DNA of 7,265 nucleotides from Eubacteriales bacterium (GTDB lineage Bacteria > Bacillota_A > Clostridia > Christensenellales > Aristaeellaceae), in the NCBI GenBank assembly GCA_028692205.1, contig JAQUXV010000126.1, positions 1 to 7,265 of the forward strand. Direction: 5' to 3'. Both the position numbers and the translations under genes were made by a program. This document shows, in pieces, positions 1 through 5,666 of this stretch (its first letter is position 1; each line of letters starts with the position of its first letter). Below the pieces are notes generated by a model. It saw nothing but the letters and a program-made list of their open reading frames with translations. It made no database searches and had not been told where the DNA came from.

Positions 1-35
1 ACAGGCTTCTGGCGGGGCAGGCTCGTGGGCATTCC

Positions 36-56
36 GGCCGGCGGCTTTTGCCGGCC
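36..56. repeat. GC-only inverted repeat near the left edge
   Basis: GGCCGGC (36-42) pairs with GCCGGCC (50-56) around a 7-nt GGCTTTT loop. There is no T-run on either strand, so it is not an intrinsic terminator. Positions 1-96 otherwise show no gene that I can support; what lies beyond the left edge is unknown. Confidence 0.35.
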
Positions 57-96
57 GCCCTGCGGCGACCCCGACGAAAAACGGTGTCGAATCTGC

Positions 97-127
97 AAAA
101 AAATCCTCCGGCGGGGCTTTGCCCCGC
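97..127 (-). terminator. probable intrinsic terminator of the zinc-ribbon gene
   Basis: Read on the minus strand, a perfect 7-bp GC stem (GCGGGGC, AAA loop, GCCCCGC; 127-111) is followed by CGGAGGA and a run of seven T (103-97). The gap of about 7 nt between stem and T-run is longer than ideal, so efficiency may be moderate. It lies about 50 bp after the stop codon and is the only hairpin plus T-tract in the window. Confidence 0.6.
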
Positions 128-142
128 GCCGTACCGCCAACC

Positions 143-162
143 ACGCCGGGCACTTCCGGCGT
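143..162. repeat. perfect inverted repeat just after the zinc-ribbon stop codon
   Basis: ACGCCGG (143-149) and CCGGCGT (156-162) form a perfect 7-bp stem with a 6-nt loop. It lies between the stop codon at 177 and the terminator hairpin at 127-111, so the transcript would end with two stems in tandem. It has no T-run of its own and may protect the 3' end of the mRNA. Confidence 0.45.
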
Positions 163-176
163 CGAGCGGCCATTCT

Positions 177-893
177 TTAGTCCAGGGTTACGCCGCGCTC
201 CTGCATCGCCTGATACAGCCAGCGGGTATCTCCGCTCGCCTGCTGCACAAACGCATCGTACAGCGCGCGCTTGAGCATGGTTCGCTGCTCCCCGGTCAAC
301 TGGTCGTCCTCCTGCACGGCGGCCAGCATCCGCGCGGCGGGATACGCCAGCAGTTTGGGGGTGCGGCTTTCCAGCCCGAAGCCGAAGTAACGGTGCATAT
401 ACTTGCTGCTTCCATGGATAAACAGCTTAATGAACTGGTCGCTCATACGAGCCAGATAGCCGGCCATAAACGCGTCCTTATTTTCGGCTAACGCCAGACA
501 GCGATCCAGATCGGGATGATCGAAAATCTCCCGGCGCATGGCGTCGCGCTGCTCCGGCGAAATGGTTTCCGGCTCCAGATAGAGGTTCAGCAGAAAGCAT
601 TTAATCACCGAGAAATCCAGCTTCCGCGGGTTACGCTCGTACAGCCTGCCCAGAAAAAGCACTTCTTCGGCAATAGCGAGGCTTTCGGGATGCTCCTCCA
701 TCGCTTTAACAAGTATTTCATGCTTTTTACGGGGGTCCAGCTGCTCTTCCACCTGCCGCAGCAGTTTTTGGACTGCTTCGTCTTCGGGAGCGGGGGCGGG
801 TTTGTTCAACGGCGCGCCGCAGAACGGACAAAACGCAGCCGAGCCGTTAATCTCCAGTTTTTTTCCGCAGTGCGGACACAGACGCTCGCTCAT
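177..893 (-). CDS. zinc-ribbon domain protein with a helical C-terminal region, function unknown
   Basis: The protein has 238 residues. It opens with a compact zinc ribbon: Cys6-x2-Cys9, then twelve residues, then Cys22-x2-Cys25 (CPHCG ... CPFCG), a typical zinc knuckle pair that should bind one zinc ion. A Pro/Ala-rich linker (about residues 31-38) follows. The remaining 200 residues look almost wholly alpha-helical, rich in charged and Leu/Ala residues, with no signal peptide or membrane segment, so it is probably cytoplasmic. Two in-frame ATGs lie side by side at 896 and 893. The GGGAGG ribosome binding site at 907-902 is 8 nt from the ATG at 893 and only 5 nt from the one at 896, so I chose 893. 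It appears to be monocistronic, with its own promoter upstream and a terminator downstream. I recognise the zinc ribbon but not the helical part; similar proteins in Clostridia are, to my knowledge, uncharacterised. Confidence 0.85.
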   Translation of the reverse strand: MSERLCPHCGKKLEINGSAAFCPFCGAPLNKPAPAPEDEAVQKLLRQVEEQLDPRKKHEILVKAMEEHPESLAIAEEVLFLGRLYERNPRKLDFSVIKCFLLNLYLEPETISPEQRDAMRREIFDHPDLDRCLALAENKDAFMAGYLARMSDQFIKLFIHGSSKYMHRYFGFGLESRTPKLLAYPAARMLAAVQEDDQLTGEQRTMLKRALYDAFVQQASGDTRWLYQAMQERGVTLD

Positions 894-901
894 CATTCAT
901 A

Positions 902-907
902 CCTCCC
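902..907 (-). promoter_or_regulatory. ribosome binding site of the zinc-ribbon gene
   Basis: GGGAGG on the minus strand, 8 nt before the ATG at 893 and 5 nt before the ATG at 896. This spacing is the reason for preferring the second ATG. A third ATG at 900-898 is in another frame and abuts the site, so it is not used. Confidence 0.75.
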
Positions 908-923
908 AAAAGGTTGCAGGGGT

Positions 924-951
924 ATTGTAGCACAGCGGCGTTGAAAACGCC
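924..951 (-). promoter_or_regulatory. extended -10 promoter with an overlapping dyad, zinc-ribbon gene
   Basis: On the minus strand, TGC-TACAAT (hexamer at 929-924) is an extended -10 element. No good -35 exists: the hexamer at 17 bp spacing reads TGGCGT, which fits an extended -10 promoter that does not need one. Transcription would start near 917, giving a leader of roughly 25 nt. A perfect dyad, GGCGTT-TTC-AACGCC, occupies 951-937, exactly where a repressor or activator would meet RNA polymerase. The -10 is seen directly; the operator role is inferred. Confidence 0.55.
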
Positions 952-1105
952 AGTTTCAGGGACGTCGTAGTGCTTTTTCGGGATCATTGTATCATCGGTT
1001 TCATCACAGGCGGGTCGCTTCAGCCCCGGCTTCGGCTGCGGAACCATCCCCGGCTTCTGTCCCTGTTCGCGCATGCCTTCAACCACTTCCGCCTTTGGTG
1101 AAGCG
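952..1105. other. non-coding stretch between the zinc-ribbon promoter and the repeat array
   Basis: I see no supported gene here. A second TGA-TACAAT (minus strand, hexamer 991-986) resembles another extended -10 and could be an alternative, more distal promoter for the zinc-ribbon gene. A short stem, CAGCC (1021-1025) with GGCTG (1034-1038), and a direct repeat of CCCCGGCTTC near 1023 and 1048 are present. The end near 1050-1105 may hold a badly decayed further repeat unit, but I cannot align it convincingly. Confidence 0.35.
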
Positions 1106-1580
1106 CCAGCCTACGCACACGCATATGGTTTGTCCGCAGAGCAACTACCGCCGTTTCATCCTTGTTCCCAGCCGCACACATTCGCGTATCGACGGGGATT
1201 ATCCGGTCCTGCCGTATGCGGTACCCCGGAGCGCCAGCCGTACACACGCGCGTATGGTTTGTCCGCAGAGCAGCTACCGCCGTTTCATCCTTGTTTCCAG
1301 CCGCGCACATTCGCGTATCGACGGGATTATCCGGCCCTGCCGTATGCGGTACCCCGGAGCGCCAACCGTACGCACACGCATAGGGTTTATCTACAGAGCG
1401 GCCACCGCCGTTTCATCCTTGTTCCCAGCCGCACACATTCGCGTATCGACGGGGATTATCCGACCCCCGCTATAAGCGGTGCCCCGAAGGGCCAGCCGTA
1501 CGCACGCGCGTATCAATGGTAGCAAAAAATTCCTACGTATCTGTTCCCAACCTTACGCACATACGTATCGGCAGCAAAGG
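1106..1580. repeat. nested tandem repeat: 62-67 bp half-units alternating in a 128-129 bp unit
   Basis: Eight half-units begin with a CCAGCC/CCAACC box at 1106, 1168, 1234, 1297, 1362, 1425, 1492 and 1547. Two types alternate. Type B (1106, 1234, 1362, 1492) continues with TACRCACGCGTATGG-like sequence, then GTCCGCAGAGC and ends CCGTTTCATCCTTGTT. Type A (1168, 1297, 1425, 1547) continues CACATTCGCGTATCGACGG, then GGATTATCCGG and GTATGCGGTACCCCGG. The CCGTTTCATCC anchor lies at 1151, 1280 and 1408, so the full unit is 129 then 128 bp. Both half-unit types share the box followed by a CACAC...CGTAT core, implying duplication of an ancestral unit of about 64 bp and then of the pair. The two right-hand half-units (1492-1580) are shortened and divergent. 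Single-base indels between copies shift the reading frame, so the array is very unlikely to code for protein. It lies between the nadE stop and the promoter of the zinc-ribbon gene. Function unknown. Confidence 0.85.
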
Positions 1581-1608
1581 GCAACCCACGCCCCGGGCGC
1601 GGCCTCCG

Positions 1609-3507
1609 CTACTTGCTGCGCCAGAGCGCCCCGTTCATGTCCGAAGGCATGCGCCAGTCGCCGCGCGGCGACAGGCTGATGCTGCCGACCTTGGGGCCGT
1701 CGGGCACGCAGTTACGCTTGTACTGCTGGGCGAAGAACCGGCGCATAAAGGTATCCAGCTGCGCGTCGATCTTCGCCTCGTCATACACGCCACGAAAAGC
1801 TTGAACCGCCATCTTCCGCAGGCGCTCGGGGCCGCTGCCGCTGTCCAGCATATGGTACAGGAAAAAGTCGTGCAGGGCATAATCGCCCAGAATATCCTCG
1901 GTGCGCTGGTTCAGCTCCCCGTCGGACACGGGCAGCAGCTCGGGGCTGATGGGGGTGTCGATCACATCCCGGCACACGTCGCGTACCGCGCCGCCGAAAT
2001 CGTGCTCGCTCAGGTACTTCACCAAACCCTTCACCAGCGTCTTGGGCACCGAACAATTGACGTTGTACATGCTCATGTGGTCGCCGTTGTAGGTGGAAAA
2101 ACCGAGCGCCGCCTCGCTCATGTCGCCGGTGCCCAGCACGATGCCGCCGGTTTTGTTGGCGTAGTCCATCAAAATCTGCGTTCGCTCGCGCGCCTGCGAA
2201 TTTTCGTACGTCACGTCGTGGGTGCCCTCATCCTGCCCGATATCGGCAAAATGCTGCCGCACCGCCTTGCGGATGTCGATCTCAATAGCGGTCACACCCA
2301 GCGCCTCCATCAAGCGGTCGGCGTTGGATTTGGTGCGTTTGCCCGTGCCCATGCCCGGCATGGTGATGGCGAACAGCCCCTCCCGCGGCAAACCCAGCAT
2401 ATCCAGCGCCCGCGCGCCCACCAGCAGGGCCAGCGTGCTGTCCAGCCCGCCGGAAACGCCCACCACCAGCCGCTTGCCGTGGATGGCGGCCAGCCGCGTG
2501 GCCAGCCCCGTACACTGGATGCGCACAATCTCCTCCAAATGCTCGTCCGCCTCCGCGCCCTCCGGCACGAAGGGCAAAGGCGAAATGGGCCGGAGCAGCG
2601 TTTCCTTCTCCGTTTCCGCATTCACCGGCAGGGGCACGAGCAGCATGGGTATTTCGCGGCGTTCCATCTGGTGGAAACTGCCGTTTCGCTGCCGCTGGTA
2701 GCGCAGGCGCTGCACATCGATATCCGCAACCGCCGTATCGCCCTCCAGCACAAAGCGCTTGCCTTCGGCCAGCGCGCGGCCGTTTTCAAACACGCCGGTG
2801 TAGCCGCAGAAAACCAGATCGCTGGTGCTTTCGCCAAACCCCGCGCAGGCGTAGGCATAACCCGCGTACAAACGCCCGCTCTGCTGGCGGAGCAGTTCCC
2901 GGCGGTAACCGTGCTTGCTCACCAGCGCGTTGCTGGCGCTGGGGTTCAAAATAAGGTCCGCACCCTCCACAGCGTACTGGCTGCTGGGCGGGATGGGCGT
3001 CCATAAATCTTCGCAGATTTCCACGGCGAAGGTAAAATCCCCCATGTCGAAAAGCAGGTCGGGCGCAAAGGGGCAGCAAACCCCGTCCTGCTCAAACACG
3101 CCTTCCGCCTGCGTGCCGCTGACAAACCAGCGCGTCTCGTAAAACTCGTTACCGTTGGGCAGGTAGGTTTTGGGCACCAGCCCGCACACCCTGCCGCCCT
3201 GCAGCACCGCCGCACAGTTGAAAAGACGGCTGCGCTGGTTGATGGGCAGGCCCACAACCACGGCCATATCCCCCGTTTGCGCGGCCAGTTCGCAAAGCGC
3301 CGCAAAGGCCGCGCGCTGCACCGGCGCATGGGTCAGCAAATCGCCCAGCGTGTAGCCGGTAACGCAAAGCTCCGGAAACACCGCCACCTGCACGCCCTGT
3401 GCTTCCAGCGCGCGCATCCGGGTAAGAATTTCCTGTTTATTCTTTTCCACGTCGCCCAGATGCACGTGCAGGCTGGCGGCGGCGACGCGGGCATAATCGC
3501 TTGCCAT
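1609..3507 (-). CDS. nadE: glutamine-dependent NAD+ synthetase
   Basis: The protein has 632 residues and carries out the last step of NAD synthesis: ATP-dependent amidation of nicotinic acid adenine dinucleotide in the cytoplasm, using ammonia from glutamine. Residues 1 to about 290 are a nitrilase-fold glutaminase with the full triad: Glu46 (FPELCVTGY), Lys113 (LVPKTYLPNG) and Cys165 (VEICEDLWTP). Residues about 325-632 are the NAD synthase domain with the ATP pyrophosphatase loop SGGLDS at 352-357, then MPGMGTGKRT (383-392), YENSQARER (434-442) and GTGDMSEAALG (459-469). Length and order match the long two-domain type known from Mycobacterium tuberculosis, rather than the short ammonia-only form. 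The open frame extends to a GTG at 3564, but the ATG at 3507 has a strong ribosome binding site and begins right before the first strand of the domain. No other NAD genes are nearby. I found no convincing promoter or terminator directly attached to it. Confidence 0.97.
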   Translation of the reverse strand: MASDYARVAAASLHVHLGDVEKNKQEILTRMRALEAQGVQVAVFPELCVTGYTLGDLLTHAPVQRAAFAALCELAAQTGDMAVVVGLPINQRSRLFNCAAVLQGGRVCGLVPKTYLPNGNEFYETRWFVSGTQAEGVFEQDGVCCPFAPDLLFDMGDFTFAVEICEDLWTPIPPSSQYAVEGADLILNPSASNALVSKHGYRRELLRQQSGRLYAGYAYACAGFGESTSDLVFCGYTGVFENGRALAEGKRFVLEGDTAVADIDVQRLRYQRQRNGSFHQMERREIPMLLVPLPVNAETEKETLLRPISPLPFVPEGAEADEHLEEIVRIQCTGLATRLAAIHGKRLVVGVSGGLDSTLALLVGARALDMLGLPREGLFAITMPGMGTGKRTKSNADRLMEALGVTAIEIDIRKAVRQHFADIGQDEGTHDVTYENSQARERTQILMDYANKTGGIVLGTGDMSEAALGFSTYNGDHMSMYNVNCSVPKTLVKGLVKYLSEHDFGGAVRDVCRDVIDTPISPELLPVSDGELNQRTEDILGDYALHDFFLYHMLDSGSGPERLRKMAVQAFRGVYDEAKIDAQLDTFMRRFFAQQYKRNCVPDGPKVGSISLSPRGDWRMPSDMNGALWRSK

Positions 3508-3514
3508 GGGAGCA

Positions 3515-3523
3515 CCCCCCCTT
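3515..3523 (-). promoter_or_regulatory. ribosome binding site of nadE
   Basis: AAGGGGGGG on the minus strand, 7 nt before the ATG at 3507. It is G-richer than the usual AAGGAGG but well placed, and it fixes the start at 3507 rather than at the upstream GTG at 3564. Confidence 0.65.
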
Positions 3524-3611
3524 ATCCATAAAACATTTCTATTTACCGATCGGGCTTTTATCACCGCTATTTTTGCAAAGCCGGTGCGCCATCACCGAAG
3601 GCGATTTGTCC

Positions 3612-3629
3612 CGTCCCGCGCCCGCAGGC
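3612..3629. repeat. second copy of the 18-bp motif
   Basis: CGTCCCGCGCCCGCAGGC matches the motif at 3761-3778 at 17 of 18 positions. In this copy the following bases (ACGCGCC) give a less regular stem than the perfect hairpin of the other copy. Confidence 0.5.
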
Positions 3630-3694
3630 ACGCGCCTTCTTCATCACCGGAAAGCCTTGCCTGTCGACCGTCCCGTCGCCCCCGCTTTCCATGC

Positions 3695-3717
3695 GGAAAC
3701 CGTATATATTGGTTTCC
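3695..3717. promoter_or_regulatory. inverted repeat with an AT-rich centre upstream of nadE, possible operator
   Basis: GGAAACC (3695-3701) and GGTTTCC (3711-3717) form a perfect 7-bp dyad around GTATATATT, the most AT-rich spot in this GC-rich interval. TATATA/TATATT within it resembles a -10 on either strand, but no -35 lies at a suitable distance on either. It sits about 190 bp before the nadE start. A repressor site or part of a promoter is possible; it does not resemble the NrtR site as I recall it. Confidence 0.35.
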
Positions 3718-3763
3718 ACCGGAACGCATTGGGAAATCAGCATTCTCCGTGCGGAAGTTTCGT

Positions 3764-3783
3764 CCCGCGCCCACAGGCGCGGG
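3764..3783. repeat. perfect 8-bp GC hairpin; part of an 18-bp motif occurring twice
   Basis: CCCGCGCC (3764-3771), loop CACA, GGCGCGGG (3776-3783). The 18-bp string starting at 3761 (CGTCCCGCGCCCACAGGC) recurs at 3612-3629 with a single change, 149 bp away, so the element is repeated inside this interval. There is no T-run on either side, so it is not an intrinsic terminator. Confidence 0.6.
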
Positions 3784-3794
3784 CTGGGGAAAGG

Positions 3795-3850
3795 TTGGGG
3801 AAGGGATCGCCCTTCCCCAAAGGGAGCTTTAGCGACCGCAGCGCCCCTAA
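3795..3850. repeat. hairpin-rich element after the NYN gene, resembling a dispersed intergenic repeat
   Basis: TTGGGGAAGGG (3795-3805), loop ATCG, CCCTTCCCCAA (3810-3820) form a perfect 11-bp stem, the longest in the window. Next to it, on the minus strand, AGGGGCGCT ... AGCTCCC (about 3849-3822) can form a second, slightly bulged stem. The block runs into the NYN gene and provides its stop codon (TAG at 3849-3847, inside CCCTTAGGG). From memory, similar strings occur between genes in many Clostridia, so I take it as a dispersed element; only one copy is visible here. It could terminate transcription or stabilise the 3' end, although no T-run follows. Confidence 0.5.
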
Positions 3851-4842
3851 GGGACTTTGATGAGCATGGTTTTCTGCTCGTCCATTTCCACTTCCAGAAT
3901 CTTGTCCTTCTCCAGCGCCTTCAGCAGATCGCTGAAGCGCTTAAAGCCCAGAGCGCGCTCCGAAAAATCGGGATAGGAGGCTTGAATGTCCGCCTTGAGG
4001 ATGCTGGGGTTGATGCGGTCGAAACCGCCCTCCTTGTAACGGGCCAGCTGGTCGCGGAAGGCATCCTTCCAGTTTTCCTTGGAGATCTGGGCGGCGGTCT
4101 CCTTGGCGGCCTGCCCCAAAGAAACCATGACGTTAAAATTGTTGTTGCGAACGGTCAGGTTGCCGTACTTGTGGGCAAGCTTGTCCAGCAGCTGTAAAAA
4201 CGTGCTGCAGCCGAAAGCCTTCTCGCTGAAATCCGGCCGAAGACGCAAAAGAATGCCTTTCAGCTCGCTGGCGTACAGCTCGTCCTTTTCGGTTTGCTCG
4301 TCCAGTATGCTTTCGATGAGCTTGTTCAGCTCCTGCTCGTCCAGCGGCTCCTTGTCGGCGGCGGCGGCCTTCTTCTTGTCCGAAGGCTTGCTGCGCACAC
4401 GCCCGCCCACGTTTTCCAGAAACTGAAACTCGTTGCAGGCGTTGATAAAGATGTTGCTTGCGGCCTCGCTGCGGCTGATGCCCAGCACAAACTTGCCCAT
4501 GCTTTTCAGGCGGCCGACCAGCGGCGTATAATCGCTGTCGCCGGACACGATGCAAAAGCTGTCGATCAGCGGGTTGGTGTAGGCTACTTCCAGCGCGTCG
4601 ATCACCAGCAGAATATCGGCGTTGTTTTTCTGGCTGATGCCGTAGCGCAGGCTGGGCACAACGGTGAAAGTGTTGCTGAGCAGCACCTCTTTCAGATCGC
4701 TGTACTGGTCGGTGTACCCGTATACCTTGCCCAGCAGGATGTCGCCGCGGATTTTCACTTTTTCAAGCACGCTTAACAGCGTGGATACTTTCGCGCCGCA
4801 GTTTTCCAGGTCCACAAACAGGGCAAATTTAGCTGTTTCCAG
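3847..4842 (-). CDS. NYN (PIN-like) ribonuclease-type domain protein with two OST-HTH/LOTUS domains
   Basis: A soluble protein of about 331 residues if read from CTG at 4842. Residues 4-145 form an NYN domain of the LabA/DUF88 type: first strand KFALFVDLENCG with Asp11, then NADILLVIDALE (74-85), then the signature SGDSDYTPLV (100-109) with Asp102 and Asp104, and a final strand through FVLGISRSEAASNIFINAC. These acidic residues form the metal site in the family, so RNase activity is expected but unproven here. A Lys/Ala-rich linker (about 150-168) leads to two OST-HTH/LOTUS domains at about 167-242 and 257-330; both carry the hallmark DFSE(K/R)A(F/L)G followed by F..LL. LOTUS domains bind RNA, so the likely role is RNA recognition with cleavage or decay. 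The frame has no ATG: an in-frame TGA precedes it by about 40 nt, and the first GTG (4815) would remove the first strand and Asp11 lies right after it. The gene follows the GntR gene by 71 bp and is probably co-transcribed. Confidence 0.88.
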   Translation of the reverse strand: METAKFALFVDLENCGAKVSTLLSVLEKVKIRGDILLGKVYGYTDQYSDLKEVLLSNTFTVVPSLRYGISQKNNADILLVIDALEVAYTNPLIDSFCIVSGDSDYTPLVGRLKSMGKFVLGISRSEAASNIFINACNEFQFLENVGGRVRSKPSDKKKAAAADKEPLDEQELNKLIESILDEQTEKDELYASELKGILLRLRPDFSEKAFGCSTFLQLLDKLAHKYGNLTVRNNNFNVMVSLGQAAKETAAQISKENWKDAFRDQLARYKEGGFDRINPSILKADIQASYPDFSERALGFKRFSDLLKALEKDKILEVEMDEQKTMLIKVP

Positions 4843-4849
4843 AGAACAT
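4829..4849 (-). other. overlapping six-codon ATG frame at the NYN start (possible frameshift or leader)
   Basis: The only ATG near the NYN start (4849-4847) opens a six-codon frame (MFSGNS, then TAA) that is out of phase with the gene. It is preceded by purine-rich AGAAAGAAGAG. Removing one T after this ATG would give ATG TCT CTG GAA ACA GCT AAA and restore one continuous protein beginning MSLETAKFALF. So either one base is extra here (assembly error or real mutation), or the gene starts at the rare CTG at 4842 with this small frame as a translated leader. Confidence 0.5.
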
Positions 4850-4892
4850 CTCTTCTTTCTGTATCGTCAAAGGGTTCCATATAAACATCGAC

Positions 4893-4912
4893 CGGCGCGA
4901 GCTGGCGCGCCG
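4893..4912. repeat. 7-bp GC hairpin between the GntR and NYN genes
   Basis: CGGCGCG (4893-4899), loop AGCTGG, CGCGCCG (4906-4912) form a perfect stem starting 2 nt after the GntR stop codon on the minus strand. It is followed by GTCGATGTTTATAT rather than a T-run, so it is at most a weak terminator or attenuator. It may lower expression of the NYN gene relative to the regulator. Confidence 0.45.
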
Positions 4913-4913
4913 A

Positions 4914-5630
4914 TCATATTCTGAACGTGAATTTGTCTCCGCGAATCCATTGCCGGCTGGTGTGCATGGGACGGTCCTGCTGATCGTACACCGTTTCGTC
5001 CAGCAGCAAAAGCGCTTCGCCGGGGGCGGTGGCCAGCTGGCGGCTTACCGCGGGTGTGGCGTGCCCCAGCGAAATATCGTGCGTGGCACGGCTGGGGGTT
5101 AACCCGTGGGCGCGAAGCAGATCGTACAACGACCCGGTCATCGCTTCCTGTTCCAGAAAGGCATACGCTGCGGGAAAGCGGTTAAATTCCAGCATCACGG
5201 GTTCGCCGTCGCACATGCGCAGGCGGCAAATTTCAATCACCTCGCCGCCTTCCGGCACACCGAGGCGCTCTATATCCTCTTTGCGGGCAACTTCCCGTTT
5301 GCGGTCAACAATCCGGCTGGACGATTCCCGCCCCTGCCGCCGACAGGCGTCCGAAAAACTGGTAATGTGCTGCAAATCCCGCGTCAAACGGGCGTCGGCA
5401 ACAAAGGTGCCTTTCCCCTGACGGCGCACCAGCAGCCCTTCCTGCACCAGATCGAGCATCGCCTTGCGTACGGTAACGCGGCTTACGCCGTAAGCGGCGC
5501 ACAGCGCCTGCTCGCTGGGGATGCGGGCGCCGGCGGGGTAAACCCCCGCGGTCATATCGTTTTTAATCTGCCGCATCAACTGCTGATACAGCGGGTTCTG
5601 GCTTCCTTTTTCCAAAGGCACGCCGGGCAT
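4914..5630 (-). CDS. GntR family transcriptional regulator, HutC/UTRA subfamily
   Basis: A 238-residue cytoplasmic DNA-binding regulator. Residues 12-78 form the GntR winged helix: PLYQQLMRQIKNDM, then the recognition region PSEQALCAAYGVSRVTVRKA (38-57), then the wing ending GKGTFVA (72-78). Residues about 95-236 form a UTRA ligand domain, with the family's usual pattern of a polar residue-rich first strand, SLYDLLRAHGL (167-177) and a final DETVYDQQDRPMHTSRQWIRG strand pair (211-231). Members are usually repressors released by a small molecule such as a sugar phosphate, an amino acid derivative or an organic acid; the ligand cannot be told from the sequence. The start at 5630 has GGAGG 7 nt upstream. 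It has its own promoter with a palindrome over the -10, suggesting autoregulation. The next gene downstream, the NYN-LOTUS gene, is probably in the same transcript, and the large exported protein upstream is on the same strand. Confidence 0.95.
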   Translation of the reverse strand: MPGVPLEKGSQNPLYQQLMRQIKNDMTAGVYPAGARIPSEQALCAAYGVSRVTVRKAMLDLVQEGLLVRRQGKGTFVADARLTRDLQHITSFSDACRRQGRESSSRIVDRKREVARKEDIERLGVPEGGEVIEICRLRMCDGEPVMLEFNRFPAAYAFLEQEAMTGSLYDLLRAHGLTPSRATHDISLGHATPAVSRQLATAPGEALLLLDETVYDQQDRPMHTSRQWIRGDKFTFRI

Positions 5631-5637
5631 ACGCTCA

Positions 5638-5642
5638 CCTCC
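5638..5642 (-). promoter_or_regulatory. ribosome binding site of the GntR gene
   Basis: GGAGG within AGGGAGGTG on the minus strand, 7 nt before the ATG at 5630. Close to the ideal site, so the regulator should be translated well. Confidence 0.75.
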
Positions 5643-5654
5643 CTGCAGTCAAAG

Positions 5655-5666
5655 ACAGTATACCGT
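5655..5666. promoter_or_regulatory. palindrome over the GntR-gene -10, candidate autoregulatory operator
   Basis: ACAGTATACCGT is a 12-bp palindrome with one mismatched pair (AC-x-GTATAC-x-GT) and a perfect GTATAC core. GntR-family operators are short AT-centred palindromes, commonly with GT...AC ends. Its position over the -10 would let the encoded regulator block its own promoter. The palindrome is seen; the binding is inferred. A smaller dyad, GCCG-TTTG-CGGC, lies in the spacer and -35 region. Confidence 0.45.

Noticed and set aside
36..56. Terminator for a gene left of the window
   Set aside because: The stem is good but no T-run follows on either strand.
847..1086. Minus-strand frame of 79 codons (GTG start) with a KPG-rich N-terminus
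   Set aside because: It overlaps the promoter, ribosome binding site and first codons of the zinc-ribbon gene in another frame, resembles no family, and lacks a clear ribosome binding site.
987..1522. Several plus-strand open frames with repeated peptides across the tandem array
   Set aside because: Unit lengths of 129 and 128 bp change the reading frame between copies, so the peptide repeat jumps frame. There is no good ribosome binding site, and codon usage is unlike the neighbours.
1106..1580. CRISPR array
   Set aside because: There are no short identical repeats separated by unique spacers; the whole 128-129 bp unit is repeated, including the parts that would be spacers. No cas genes are nearby.
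1516..3006. Open frame of nearly 500 codons on the plus strand, antisense to nadE
   Set aside because: It runs opposite a gene with fully conserved motifs, its composition (Ala, His, Gln, Arg rich) is typical of a GC-rich antisense shadow, and it starts inside the decayed repeat array.
3508..3846. Known riboswitch upstream of nadE
   Set aside because: Strong stems exist, but I could not match a conserved riboswitch core, and no terminator or anti-terminator with a T-run precedes the nadE start.
4079..4776. Plus-strand open frames opposite the NYN-LOTUS gene
   Set aside because: They are shadows of a gene with clear domains on the other strand, with low-complexity Ser/Leu or Val/Ala-rich translations.
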